Assembly: GCA_030524715.1 (NCBI GenBank)
Contig: JAUNGB010000004.1
Location: 1 to 64,000, forward strand
Reading direction: 5' to 3'
Origin: Eubacteriales bacterium
GTDB lineage: Bacteria; Bacillota; Clostridia; Lachnospirales; Lachnospiraceae
Length of the DNA stretch: 64,000 nucleotides
The translations under genes were made by a program, and so were the position numbers. Positions 1 to 8,161 of this stretch are shown in pieces (positions within the stretch are counted from its first letter, which is position 1; each line of letters opens with the position of its first letter). The notes under the pieces were generated by a model that saw nothing but the letters and a program-made list of their open reading frames with translations, had not been told where the DNA came from and did not search any database.

Positions 1-51
1 AGCAGAGGACTGAAAATCCTCGTGTCGCTGGTTCGATTCCGGCTCTGGGCA
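1..51 (+). tRNA. tRNA-Phe (GAA), 5' part outside the window
   Basis: The window opens inside a tRNA. The anticodon arm is a five-pair stem, GAGGA/TCCTC, closing the loop CTGAAAA, so the anticodon is GAA (Phe). The T arm GCTGG-TTCGATT-CCGGC follows, then the acceptor strand TCTGGGC with discriminator A at 51. No CCA is encoded. The D arm and the 5' acceptor strand lie upstream of base 1. Confidence 0.93.
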
Positions 52-111
52 TTTGCAATGTTCTGTTGCAACGTTCTGGCTGTTTAGAAAAAGCCTGGGC
101 ATTTGCAATGT
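45..111 (+). repeat. 17-bp direct repeat of the tRNA-Phe 3' end
   Basis: CTGGGCATTTGCAATGT occurs at 45-61, where it includes the last acceptor bases and the discriminator of tRNA-Phe, and again at 95-111. The two copies are 50 bp apart. This may be slippage or a scar of an element that used the tRNA end. No integrase is visible nearby. Confidence 0.75.
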
Positions 112-144
112 AGTAAAATTAGCATTGCAAATAATAAGAAATAT

Positions 145-217
145 GGGGTATTAGCTCAGTCGGTAGAGCACTTGACTTTTAATCAAGTTGTCCGGGGTTC
201 GAATCCCCGATGCCTCA
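145..217 (+). tRNA. tRNA-Lys (TTT)
   Basis: A complete 73-nt cloverleaf. The acceptor GGGGTAT pairs with ATGCCTC and the discriminator is A217. The D arm is GCTC/GAGC. The anticodon stem CTTGA/TCAAG closes the loop CTTTTAA, giving anticodon TTT. The T arm is CGGGG-TTCGAAT-CCCCG. CCA is not encoded. It lies 93 bp after tRNA-Phe, probably in the same tRNA transcript, and is followed by an intrinsic terminator. Confidence 0.97.
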
Positions 218-222
218 CTGTG

Positions 223-256
223 AAACATCACTTACAAAGTGGTGTTTTTCTTTTTC
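223..256 (+). terminator. intrinsic terminator of the tRNA cluster
   Basis: Stem AAACATCAC (223-231) pairs with GTGGTGTTT (239-247), with one G-T pair, and is followed by a T-rich run to about 256. It sits six bases after tRNA-Lys. Confidence 0.85.
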
Positions 257-430
257 TTAAAATACATCAGCAATTCTTAATCAGTGATTCTTAAAGTACA
301 TGAACTGCCTTTAAAAGACGTGCATGAAGGAAACAGTTCTTTAAAGTTTAGTTTACAATCTATAAGCTCCGAGACACCTCCAAGTATAAATCTTTATTTA
401 TGATAATGAAGTAAATCAGGAAGTAATTCT

Positions 431-518
431 ATTCAAGGCTTACGAGCGAGTTTTAGTGCGGGATTCCGGTCAGCTATCAGCTACACAGATATAATTTTAA
501 GCTGAATCCATGCACATC
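431..518 (-). repeat. diverged inverted copy of the 92-bp repeat R1
   Basis: Read on the minus strand this stretch follows the R1 consensus of 18139, 29948 and 31444: GATGTGCA, a GGATTC arm, an ATTAT segment, GTAGCTGA, GGAATCCCGCAC and a terminal CTTGAAT, with many substitutions and a small internal duplication around CTGATAGCTGAC. It is followed by TATATCAGATG on the minus strand (511-525), the end of repeat R2. The rest of 257-717 shows no gene that I can support. Confidence 0.6.
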
Positions 519-717
519 TGATATAATTCAACCAAATTCAGTTGTAAAATTGCCATTAAATAGGTAGTCAGATAAAACAGGATGATTTTTACGAAAAATT
601 ATATTTTTAAGTTCTATTTATCTGCCATAGGGACATAGATTACTATTACCTGCATGGCGATGGGAAGTGCGCAGTCCCGGGGTCGGACAGGCATGGTAAA
701 AAGGAGGGCCTATTTTA

Positions 718-1065
718 ATGAAGAATATGAAAAAATATTTTAAAATGATGATAACTGCAGTGATATGTCTTGCTATGAGCCTGATTCCAGGAAAAAATGT
801 CAAGGCAGATGTGATGACAGTATTATCAGGCGGACAGGCTGTTTCCAATAATACCGAAAGAAGCACAGAATACAGAGAACACCTGAAAAATGCAGCTTTA
901 AATATGCAGAGAAGGATTGTAAATACAGAACGTTTAAAGCAAGGCTCCTATATCAAAAAAATATTTTATTGGCTTCAGGGTCCGGGCGACAGGGAAGCCG
1001 GAGCCAATAGCGGCTCCGGCGTAATTCAGAATCAGACCGTAAAAATTTCTTACGACAGCGGATGA
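718..1065 (+). CDS. small secreted protein of unknown function
   Basis: A 115-residue product with a typical signal peptide: basic start MKNMKKYFK, a hydrophobic core around residues 10-22 and a probable cleavage after the KADVM region or at VKA (about residue 30). The mature part is about 85 residues, basic and without cysteine, with a short Gly/Ser-rich stretch near residues 92-100. The start is supported by AGGAGGG about 10 bases upstream. It stands alone between a repeat-filled gap and a convergent phosphoesterase gene. I recognise no family. The export signal and ribosome site are visible; a role at the cell surface is inference. Confidence 0.6.
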   Translation: MKNMKKYFKMMITAVICLAMSLIPGKNVKADVMTVLSGGQAVSNNTERSTEYREHLKNAALNMQRRIVNTERLKQGSYIKKIFYWLQGPGDREAGANSGSGVIQNQTVKISYDSG

Positions 1066-1098
1066 TAAAAAGGAAAATAACAGGCAGGATATTTGTTT

Positions 1099-1140
1099 CT
1101 CACCGCCTATAGAGGCGGGAGTCATCCCACATCTGATATA
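1099..1140 (-). repeat. partial copy of repeat R2 (terminal-inverted-repeat element)
   Basis: On the minus strand this begins TATATCAGATGTGGGATGA and continues CTCCCGCCTCTATAGGCGGTGAG. It matches the left part of the copy at 31357 base for base over about 42 bp. An internal hairpin CCGCCTatAGAGGCGG is evident. It lies at the 3' end of the phosphoesterase gene, where it may act as the transcript end. Confidence 0.8.
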
Positions 1141-1145
1141 AATGC

Positions 1146-2348
1146 TTAGTTGTTGAACTTGACGGTTATGACGCAGATTTCATTGTCTGTACCAACGCGC
1201 ATATTTGGTCCCCAGATACCGGCGCCGGAGGTTACGATATTATGCATGCTGCCTTTTCGAAGGTATCCGCATGGATTCTCCCAGAATAAATGGAGCAAAA
1301 GATTTCCGGGAAACATCTGTCCATTGTGCGTATGCCCGCACAGATCAAGGTCTGCGCCTGCTTCAGCAATCTCCTGTAATTCTTTAGGTTGGTGATCTAA
1401 AAAAAAGATTGGTTTGGTGTGGTCCAGCTCCGAGGTGAGCTGGGCCGGGGTCAGGCGTCTTTTTTCTATTTCCGTGTCTATTTTTTCTGTTCTTGACAAA
1501 TCTTTACGTCCTACCAGATAAAATTTATTGTCGATGAGTGTGGATTCATCGTTTAAAAGGCGAATTCCGCAGTCTTTGAGGAATAACTCCATACGGGGAT
1601 CGTTCTTGTCCTGTTTCGGGTTTTTAAAAGTAAAACCTGCAAGGATCGGTTCGTTTAGATCATGGTTGCCCCAACAGGCATATACGCCGTATTCAGCCTG
1701 GAGTGAGCTCAGGTTATCTTTTAGTTTTTCAGGATATTCTACGGCGTCGAATTCATTGTCGAAAATATCCCCTGCAATACATATTAAATCCGGTTTTTCG
1801 GCGTTGATTGCATTTGCAAGCATTTCCGCATGCTTATGCCCCACACTGTAACCAAAGTGTGTATCGGCAATAAGGACGATCTTCAGGGAATCCATATCCT
1901 CTACGGCCTTACGGACGGTTATTTCATAAGAAGTGGTTTTAAAGGTCCGCACATGAAGGATTCCGTAAATACTGATAATAATGATCAGAACAGCGCATAG
2001 GAGCCCTGAGATAACAAATGCGGCTCCGGAACGAATCCAGGATACATGGAAAAAATTTTTCAGGATAATCCGTCCGCAGTCAACAAAAGCTATTACCATA
2101 AGAATATACAAAAACATACCGAGAAAGTAATTTCCTGTATTTTTCAGGGATCTATGAAGCTGAGAGGGCTTTTTGATCAAAAAGCCTGTCAGAACGGCTG
2201 TGGCAAGGAAAATATAAAAGCCGGAAAAAACTGCCCGGAAAGCTAATGTACGAAATAGAAAATTACATGTTCCCATCCATTGGAACATCCAGTTGACAAC
2301 ATAAAGATTCACCAGTATGTAAAATGGTGCTAAAAGTATCGCAATCAT
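1146..2348 (-). CDS. membrane-anchored metallophosphoesterase (YkuE/YaeI-like)
   Basis: A 400-residue protein. About four hydrophobic segments occupy residues 1-135 and a calcineurin-like phosphoesterase domain occupies roughly 150-400. The metal ligands are all present: DTH at 162-164, GDIFDN at 193-198, GNHD at 227-230, DHQ at 318-320 and GHTHNG at 338-343. This family uses a two-metal centre to cleave phosphoesters; members with N-terminal membrane segments are often linked to lipid or cell-envelope substrates. The topology suggests a membrane-proximal catalytic domain, but the substrate cannot be read from the sequence. The ATG has AGGAGG eight bases upstream. It is transcribed alone, away from spoIID. 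Confidence 0.9.
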   Translation of the reverse strand: MIAILLAPFYILVNLYVVNWMFQWMGTCNFLFRTLAFRAVFSGFYIFLATAVLTGFLIKKPSQLHRSLKNTGNYFLGMFLYILMVIAFVDCGRIILKNFFHVSWIRSGAAFVISGLLCAVLIIIISIYGILHVRTFKTTSYEITVRKAVEDMDSLKIVLIADTHFGYSVGHKHAEMLANAINAEKPDLICIAGDIFDNEFDAVEYPEKLKDNLSSLQAEYGVYACWGNHDLNEPILAGFTFKNPKQDKNDPRMELFLKDCGIRLLNDESTLIDNKFYLVGRKDLSRTEKIDTEIEKRRLTPAQLTSELDHTKPIFFLDHQPKELQEIAEAGADLDLCGHTHNGQMFPGNLLLHLFWENPCGYLRKGSMHNIVTSGAGIWGPNMRVGTDNEICVITVKFNN

Positions 2349-2679
2349 AAGGAAACCTCCTGAATGAACATGAATTAGATAAATATGGAACTTAAATAAG
2401 ATTTTATATATGTTCCGGATATAATTATATTCCAGATATTATTATAACGAAGGGATATACATATGTCAAAAATCTCTTTATAATTTTCCATACAATAACA
2501 ACGCTGTAACTATTTAAATCCAAGCCTGCAGTGGCTGCCCGGTTTATGGGTTAACAACGATTTCTGATTATGCGGATGTAGATTACGCGGCTGTAATAAA
2601 TTATTGTTCCGCAAAGTTTGGACTAATAAAATTTAGTTGAATAACATATATTAAAAAAAGTCCACATAAGGCGGAAAAT
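2349..2679. other. gene-poor spacer upstream of spoIID
   Basis: A 331-bp AT-rich spacer between the divergent phosphoesterase and spoIID genes, so it should hold promoters for both. I see no clear SigmaA boxes for spoIID, as expected for a mother-cell sigma gene. A short relic (2515-2560, CCAAGCCTGCAGTGG... then TTAACAACG) resembles sequences at 10117 and 59008. Confidence 0.5.
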
Positions 2680-3516
2680 ATGAAAAGGAAATTGTTTGCT
2701 TATGTGACAGGCTTTTTTTTATTGCTTTTGCTTCCATACGTTGTAACTATTTTGGCAAACGGGATGGATGCGGCTCTTTTAAATCGTTCACTTGATGTGG
2801 AAGTATGTCTTCCGGCAGTGGTTTCGCTGCAGATTCCAAAGGATTATGAAATGGAAACTATTAAGACACAGGCAATTATCGCAAGGACAAATCTGTATCG
2901 AAGACTTTTTCAAAAGGAAAGCCTTGAGGATATTTTGGGAGAACTTAAGGAAGGGCTTGAAGAGAATAGAAACTGGCATATACCTGATGGGGTTTATGAG
3001 GAAGCTGTCTGTCAGACAGAGGGACAGGTGCTTTCCTTTCAGGGAGAACTGAAGCTGGTTCCTTATCATGAAATAAGCAGTGGAAATACAAGAGATGGGG
3101 CGGAGGTATTTCATGATGAAACGTATGCATATCTGGAATCTGTGGACAGCAGCGTGGATAAAGAATCTCCGGATTATTTGAACAGTACATACATAGCGGC
3201 ACAGCAAATGCCGCAGGAACTGGAGATTGTACAGACAGATTCTGCAGGATATGTAATGAGTCTCAGAACAGAGGGAAATACTTTGGAGGGAGAGGCGTTC
3301 CGGCAGGGGATGGGACTGTCTTCGGCGGATTTTTCCATTCAGAAAATAGGAGAGGAATTCCGGTTTCTTTGCAAAGGAAGAGGACATGGGCTTGGATTTT
3401 CTCAGTACGGGGGAAATGAGCTGGCAAAAGAAGGGAATACCTGCGCGGAGATTCTGGAGACATATTTCCCCAAAATGGAACTGGCGCATATCAGCGGTAT
3501 TTTTATGAAAATGTGA
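2680..3516 (+). CDS. spoIID: stage II sporulation protein D, peptidoglycan lytic transglycosylase
   Basis: A 278-residue protein with an N-terminal membrane anchor (residues 7-26). The SpoIID/LytB core includes ETIKTQAIIART at 59-70, whose Glu corresponds to the catalytic acid of the family, and GRGHGLGFSQYG near the C-terminus, the conserved His-containing motif. In known spore formers SpoIID acts in the mother-cell membrane, cleaving glycan strands during engulfment together with SpoIIP and SpoIIM. The gene is directly followed by a spoIIQ-like gene, the same order as in Clostridioides difficile, which supports the call. It starts at the ATG after a GGCGGAAAAT stretch; the ribosome site is weak. 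Confidence 0.92.
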   Translation: MKRKLFAYVTGFFLLLLLPYVVTILANGMDAALLNRSLDVEVCLPAVVSLQIPKDYEMETIKTQAIIARTNLYRRLFQKESLEDILGELKEGLEENRNWHIPDGVYEEAVCQTEGQVLSFQGELKLVPYHEISSGNTRDGAEVFHDETYAYLESVDSSVDKESPDYLNSTYIAAQQMPQELEIVQTDSAGYVMSLRTEGNTLEGEAFRQGMGLSSADFSIQKIGEEFRFLCKGRGHGLGFSQYGGNELAKEGNTCAEILETYFPKMELAHISGIFMKM

Positions 3517-3581
3517 ATAGATGCCCATATTCTGGACACCCTATAGGTATAGAAATGATTATGAGTAGAGGTGAAAGGAAT

Positions 3582-4469
3582 ATGATGAAAAACAAAACAA
3601 CGAAGATCGTCGTAAACGGTGTAATTATGGCTGCAGTAGCCGCAATTGGCGTGACTGCATATCAGCTTGGTACATCTCCTGCAAAAGAAGAGACGGTTCC
3701 GGAGAAGGTTCGTGTGGAAACAGCGCAAAAAGAAGAGACAGAAGAAACTGAAGAGGAGCCGACCGTAGATGCGGGAACCAGCCAGGTTGAGGCCAGCATA
3801 GATCAGGACTCCGGAAATGGGGAAATGGATTCTTCATTGGTACAGGCGGACACGGACTGGCAGGCTGCAGAAGAGGACGGAACTGAGGTAACTGCGGATG
3901 CAGACACAGCTACGGAGACAACTACGAATGCAGAGACGGTTACAGATGCAGGAATAACTACAGAGACAGCGGAGAGCACAGAGACTGAGGGGACGGCTGT
4001 GGAAATGGAAGCGGCAGACACATCGGCAGGTGCATTGTCTGTACCCACTCTGGATTTTTCAGAGGATACATTGATGGAATGGCCGGTAAACGGAAATATT
4101 CTGTTGGATTATAGTATGGATCAGACCATTTACTACCCTACCCTGGATCAGTATAAGCTGAGCCCTGCCATCGCGGTGCAGGCCGTAGAGGGAGCACCGG
4201 TTATGGCTGCAGCGGCGGGAACTGTTTTTTCAATCGATCAGGACGCCCGGACAGGAACGACTGTGACAATGGAGCTTGGCAACGGATATCAGGCTGTTTA
4301 CGGGCAACTGACGGATCTGGCAGTTTCAGAAGGAGATACGGTTAAGGAAGGTGCCGTTATTGGATATATCAGCGCTCCCACAAAGTATTACAGCAGAGAA
4401 GGAAGCAATCTTTATTTTGCAATGAAGAAAGACGGGGAGCCAATTGACCCGATCATGTATCTTCCGTAA
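3582..4469 (+). CDS. spoIIQ: SpoIIQ-like sporulation protein with degenerate LytM (M23) domain
   Basis: About 295 residues: one N-terminal membrane segment, a long acidic Thr/Glu-rich linker (to about residue 165 from this start) and a C-terminal M23/LytM-type fold. SpoIIQ spans the forespore membrane and binds SpoIIIAH to hold the feeding-tube channel together. The family's metal ligands are missing: the HxH position reads SNLYF and the first His/Asp motif reads SPAIAV, so the domain should be non-catalytic, as in Bacillus. The reading frame is open from 3513, but AGGTGAAAGGA lies just before the ATGATG at 3582/3585, so the start is placed there. It is 65 bp after spoIID and probably in the same operon. 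Confidence 0.85.
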   Translation: MMKNKTTKIVVNGVIMAAVAAIGVTAYQLGTSPAKEETVPEKVRVETAQKEETEETEEEPTVDAGTSQVEASIDQDSGNGEMDSSLVQADTDWQAAEEDGTEVTADADTATETTTNAETVTDAGITTETAESTETEGTAVEMEAADTSAGALSVPTLDFSEDTLMEWPVNGNILLDYSMDQTIYYPTLDQYKLSPAIAVQAVEGAPVMAAAAGTVFSIDQDARTGTTVTMELGNGYQAVYGQLTDLAVSEGDTVKEGAVIGYISAPTKYYSREGSNLYFAMKKDGEPIDPIMYLP

Positions 4470-4837
4470 AAGACATCTGTAAAGATACAGGTATTCGTAT
4501 AGGTGGAATTTTTTGATGTTCACAAAATTACGGATGCGGCGTATAATAAAAGCAGGTGGGAAAGAACAATCCGCAATCGGTATTTCTCCTACCTGCTTTA
4601 AAATGATTTCCGGTGTGCGGCAGTCTGCCTGCCATAAGGAATATTTTTTAAGATACTTGTTTGGACCGATTGCTTTTTATAGAAATCAGGGCGGCTGCTG
4701 AGGCAGTATTGGCAGCAGTCCTTTACATAGATCATGGCGGCAGATTATAGCAGTAGACATAACAGGCTGGCGTTTACAGGAGCGTGAGATAAAACGTCGG
4801 CGTTTGCGCGGCAATGTCTGGCAGCAAGGGGAAAAAG
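4470..4837. other. spacer with a 9-bp hairpin, no supported gene
   Basis: Between spoIIQ and the GIY-YIG gene. AAAGCAGGT (4549-4557) pairs with ACCTGCTTT (4591-4599) around a 33-base loop. There is no T-run, so it is a weak terminator candidate. A 62-codon frame at 4513 has no ribosome site and atypical composition and was not called. Confidence 0.5.
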
Positions 4838-5095
4838 ATGAATTATATGTACATGGTTCGATGTGCGGACGGAACATTTTATACGGGATGGACAAATTGT
4901 CTTGAAAAGAGGATAAAGGCACATAACGGGGGAAAGAACGGAGCCAGGTATACCAGGGCCAGGGCGAAAAGGCCGGTGGAACTGGTTTATTATGAGGGAT
5001 TTTCCACGAAAGAAGAGGCAATGAGAAGAGAATATGAGGTTAAAACTTTTTCGCGCAGGGAGAAGATGAAGCTTATGGATTTTGAATGCAGATGA
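4838..5095 (+). CDS. GIY-YIG domain protein (YazA/UPF0213-like)
   Basis: An 85-residue single-domain GIY-YIG protein. The first motif reads YMVRC, followed by GTFYTGWT (the YIG part as YTG), then the conserved Arg of LEKRIKAHN, the KYT/RYT-like segment [18 protein letters not shown], and the Glu-rich helix [12 protein letters not shown]. Stand-alone GIY-YIG proteins of this size are common in Firmicutes and their cellular role is largely unknown; nuclease activity is presumed from the fold. The frame is open from 4814, but AAGGGG sits just before the ATG at 4838 and nothing precedes 4814, so I use the shorter form. It is monocistronic and convergent with the next gene. Confidence 0.85.
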   Translation: MNYMYMVRCADGTFYTGWTNCLEKRIKAHNGGKNGARYTRARAKRPVELVYYEGFSTKEEAMRREYEVKTFSRREKMKLMDFECR

Positions 5096-5172
5096 GCGTT
5101 CCCATACTGATGTATCCGAACAAGCCCCCCGCCTTTATGCTTTGCATAGGCAGGGAGTATGTCACAAAATAA

Positions 5173-5847
5173 TCATAGATCAGGGAAAATGGCGTTGATC
5201 AGGCGGCGGCTTTTGGGCAGGAAGAACTGAACTGCAGGACCTACCAGAAGAGCTGCCGCAATAGTGCCGATTCCGAATTTTCCGCCCAGAAGTACGCCGA
5301 CGATGATGAAGCAGATGTCGCAGGCGATTCGGACAAATTGAAACTGAACAGGTCTTTTTTTATTGATTTTATCTGTCAGAATAATCGCTATAAGGTCATT
5401 GGGACCGGTGCCGCTGTTGCTTTCAATAACAATGGACATTCCAAAGCTTAAAATGATACAGCCGGCGAGCATAACGAGCAGGCGAACCCATAGGGGGGAT
5501 GCTGCGGAAATGTGGTCGCCGATAAGCCAGAGAAAGAAGTCGATGATCCATCCTCCGCAGAAAGCGCATACCACAGTTCCTGGCTTAACATAGCCCTTTG
5601 TTGTAAGAAGCATAAGGATCATAAGAAATATCAGGGCAATAACATGGCAGGTTCCGATGGATAAGCCGACGGACAGGGAGATACCCTGTATCATAACAGT
5701 AAATGTATCGGAGCCAAGCTCAGATACAAGAAAAAGGCTGACGCCCAGGTGGGCGATGGTAAGGCCGATGAAGAGAATGATCAGGCCCTGTACCCATTGT
5801 TTCAGTGTTCGGTTTCTGGTATCGACTGCGAAAGTTTCTTTACTCAT
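5173..5847 (-). CDS. YczE/YyaS/YitT-family integral membrane protein
   Basis: A 224-residue protein with about five hydrophobic helices (roughly residues 17-42, 50-80, 87-112, 118-145 and 170-210). It contains the family-type segments GSDTFTVMIQGIS and SGTGPNDLIAIIL. Such proteins are predicted transporters or membrane factors without a firmly assigned substrate. AAAGGGG lies before the ATG. A hairpin-forming GC-rich run at 5127-5160 follows the stop and may be the terminator for this gene and the GIY-YIG gene facing it. Confidence 0.8.
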   Translation of the reverse strand: MSKETFAVDTRNRTLKQWVQGLIILFIGLTIAHLGVSLFLVSELGSDTFTVMIQGISLSVGLSIGTCHVIALIFLMILMLLTTKGYVKPGTVVCAFCGGWIIDFFLWLIGDHISAASPLWVRLLVMLAGCIILSFGMSIVIESNSGTGPNDLIAIILTDKINKKRPVQFQFVRIACDICFIIVGVLLGGKFGIGTIAAALLVGPAVQFFLPKSRRLINAIFPDL

Positions 5848-5882
5848 AAAATTCCCCTTTATGTATGATCAGATTTATAATT

Positions 5883-5945
5883 GAACGCAAGTCGCGCAGC
5901 GGCCTGCGTTCATAAGATTCAAGACTCGCGGAGCGTATATCAGAC
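5883..5945. repeat. palindrome GAACGCA/TGCGTTC and internally deleted R1 copy
   Basis: GAACGCA (5883-5889) faces TGCGTTC (5905-5911), the arms seen in repeat R5 elsewhere. Next to it, 5917-5945 read on the minus strand is CTGATATACGCTCCGCGAG joined directly to TCTTGAAT. These are the two outer ends of R1 with the middle lost, as if by recombination between the two GCGAG segments inside R1. It lies upstream of the YczE-like gene and downstream of GH127. Confidence 0.6.
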
Positions 5946-6083
5946 GCGTAACGCTGTCTGCTCTGTAATTATCATAGCATAAATCGTAGGAAATGACAAT
6001 TTTATTAAGAAATTAAGCGGCATAGCCATCCCCCTATCCATTAGAGCCCTGCGCGCTTAAAGCGGGGAAATGCTTATCTGCGT

Positions 6084-7997
6084 TCAATTTATCTCGTTCA
6101 TCCATACCCGCATCTGGTTTTCTCCGCGGTTGCACCAGGTATAATAGGGAATCGCCACAGCCGTGCAAGGTGTCATGGCAGGAAGAGCGCTGGTATATAA
6201 TTCTTCCGTAGTCTCCCGGCGTACTGCCTCTGCGGTAATTCTTACAGTACCGTTTAATAAGTCCTTGTCGAAGGGCTCTGCCGTTAAGCTGCCGCCGCGT
6301 TTCAGCGAAAGAGAGAGGACATCCTGATCGTTGTCCGCACCTTCAAAACAATAAACGAGCGGTCCTCTGCACACGGCTGCATAGCCGGAAAGCTGCGGAA
6401 CCCTGGAGGAAGCATACATAGTATAAGGCGTGTCGTCCAAGGTGATGGAAACGGTGTCGTTTTCTTTTACGGACAGATATACATAGCCATCCTGCAGCGT
6501 GTATTTTGCGTCGCTGCCATTTACGAGAATGCGGTACTGGCTGCTCCAGGAAGGAATATGGACGGCAAGCTGTCCGTTTCCTGCTGTTATAGTATATAAA
6601 ACTGTAAATCCGTATGGATATGAGGTTTTGCAGGAAAGCTTCATGCCGTTTTCAAAGCTTGCCTCGCCGCCGGCAAACAGATGGCAGTATGCGGTTTGTC
6701 CGTTTTCGCCGTAGGCGTATTTACCGATAGAGGAGATCAGCCTTGCAGTGTTGGGCGGGCAGCAGGCGCAGGCGTACCATTTGGGGCGCTCTGTAAGGTC
6801 GTGGCTGTGGGTGACAGCCTTGCCGGAAATGCCGGGGATACATTCCAGAGGATTCACATAGAAGAAGCGTTTTCCGTCCAACTGCATGCCTGCCAGTACC
6901 GTATTATAAAAAGCACGTTCCATAACGTCGGCATATTCGCCCCGGACGTCCTGTTCCAGCATCCGTGACGCGAAGAACATCAGTCCGATGGAAGCGCAGG
7001 TTTCGCAGTAAGCCGTATCTCCCGGCAGGTCATAGTCTTCCGTAAACGCTTCTCCGATGCCGGTGGAGCCAATGCCTCCGGTCAGGTACATCCGACGGCG
7101 GGTGATGCTTTCCCATAAGCGGCGGCAGGCTTTTTGCAGTTCTTCATCTTCGGTTTCGGAAGCAAGATCAGCCATGGCGGTGTAAAGGTATACGGCGCGG
7201 ACCGCATGGCCAACGGCGTCTTTTTGTTCCCTGACCGGTGCAAAACTCTGGTTGTAATACAGATCCCCGGCATCCATGCCCCAGACCTCCCAGTTACGTT
7301 TCTTCTGCTCGTTTTTAAAGAAATTCCGGTCAATACCCCGAATGTTCAGAAAGTGTTCTGCCAGCTCCAGGCAATGCCGATCTCCGGTCAGGTGATACAT
7401 CCGCATCAATGCCAGTTCAACCTCCGGATGGCCCGGATATCCTTCTTTTTTCTCTTCAATAAAGATATGATAAATATGTTCTGCATTTTTCTGCATAACC
7501 TTCAGTAAACGGTCTTTCCCGGTGGCTTCGTAGTAAGCGCACGCGGCCTCCATCATATGTCCGGCACAGTAAAGTTCATGGCCCTCCAGGAGGTTGGTCC
7601 ACCTTTTATCCCGGTCTTTGATAGTAAAGCGGGTGTTCAGATATCCGTCTGTATCCTGGGCCTGTGCGATTAGTTCAATGAGCTGATCTGCAGTTGTTTC
7701 CAGCTCCTGATCCGGAAAAATGGTGAGGGAGTAGGCGACTGCTTCCAACCATTTTGCGGCGTCGCTGTCCTGAAAAACCATGCCGTAAAATCCGTCTCCG
7801 GGATTCTCGCCCCGAAGAGCCTTGCCCGCGTTGATAAAATTGGCCACAACATGGCTTTTTTCCGCGCCCTCCGCCTGGTCGCAGAGAACCTGATACTGAT
7901 AGGGAATGACTTCCTGTTTGATTAATTTCTGGTACCGGCCCAAAAAGCTGTCGTCTGCATGGTAAGCGTTCTGTGGGATTTGTCTCTGTACTTTCAT
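6084..7997 (-). CDS. GH127 beta-L-arabinofuranosidase
   Basis: A 637-residue protein matching family GH127 (formerly DUF1680, type enzyme HypBA1) from end to end: an (alpha/alpha)6 barrel followed by beta domains. The zinc-site residues are visible as ETC at 332-334 and ACCPPN with Cys412 and Cys413; in HypBA1 the equivalent Glu, Cys, Cys, Cys bind zinc and one Cys is the nucleophile. It should release L-arabinofuranose from beta-1,2-linked or related ends of plant glycans. There is no signal peptide, so it acts in the cytoplasm. AAAGGAAA precedes the ATG. It is divergent from an AraC regulator across a 164-bp control region with three direct repeats. The stop codon TGA lies inside the shared sequence TTGAACGCAGATAAGCAT. 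Confidence 0.92.
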   Translation of the reverse strand: MKVQRQIPQNAYHADDSFLGRYQKLIKQEVIPYQYQVLCDQAEGAEKSHVVANFINAGKALRGENPGDGFYGMVFQDSDAAKWLEAVAYSLTIFPDQELETTADQLIELIAQAQDTDGYLNTRFTIKDRDKRWTNLLEGHELYCAGHMMEAACAYYEATGKDRLLKVMQKNAEHIYHIFIEEKKEGYPGHPEVELALMRMYHLTGDRHCLELAEHFLNIRGIDRNFFKNEQKKRNWEVWGMDAGDLYYNQSFAPVREQKDAVGHAVRAVYLYTAMADLASETEDEELQKACRRLWESITRRRMYLTGGIGSTGIGEAFTEDYDLPGDTAYCETCASIGLMFFASRMLEQDVRGEYADVMERAFYNTVLAGMQLDGKRFFYVNPLECIPGISGKAVTHSHDLTERPKWYACACCPPNTARLISSIGKYAYGENGQTAYCHLFAGGEASFENGMKLSCKTSYPYGFTVLYTITAGNGQLAVHIPSWSSQYRILVNGSDAKYTLQDGYVYLSVKENDTVSITLDDTPYTMYASSRVPQLSGYAAVCRGPLVYCFEGADNDQDVLSLSLKRGGSLTAEPFDKDLLNGTVRITAEAVRRETTEELYTSALPAMTPCTAVAIPYYTWCNRGENQMRVWMNEIN

Positions 7998-8011
7998 ATT
8001 GTTTTCCTTTC

Positions 8012-8107
8012 TGATCCGATATTTTTTTGATCCGATAATTATTTTAACCTAAAATTTTTCTACTGATCTGATAATCGCTTGCTGTGAGTTGATATATGTA
8101 TTATAAT
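8012..8107 (+). promoter_or_regulatory. GH127/AraC control region: three TGATCYGATAWT repeats and an AraC promoter
   Basis: Three direct repeats TGATCCGATATT (8012-8023), TGATCCGATAAT (8029-8040) and TGATCTGATAAT (8064-8075) lie between the divergent genes. Direct repeats like these are typical AraC-family binding half-sites. A rightward promoter TTGCTG (8079) - 17 bp - TATAAT (8102) serves the regulator. Autoregulation and control of GH127 are inference. Confidence 0.7.
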
Positions 8108-8161
8108 CTTATTATTCGCAGAAAAAAATGGAATATAATCTTATTTATATGGAGGATAATC

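Noticed and set aside
103-294. 63-codon forward frame
   Set aside because: It runs through the tRNA-Lys gene and its terminator; not a protein gene.
2788-3528. 246-codon minus-strand frame
   Set aside because: Antisense to spoIID, whose motifs are unmistakable.
4513-4701. 62-codon forward frame after spoIIQ
   Set aside because: No ribosome site and unusual composition; it contains a hairpin.
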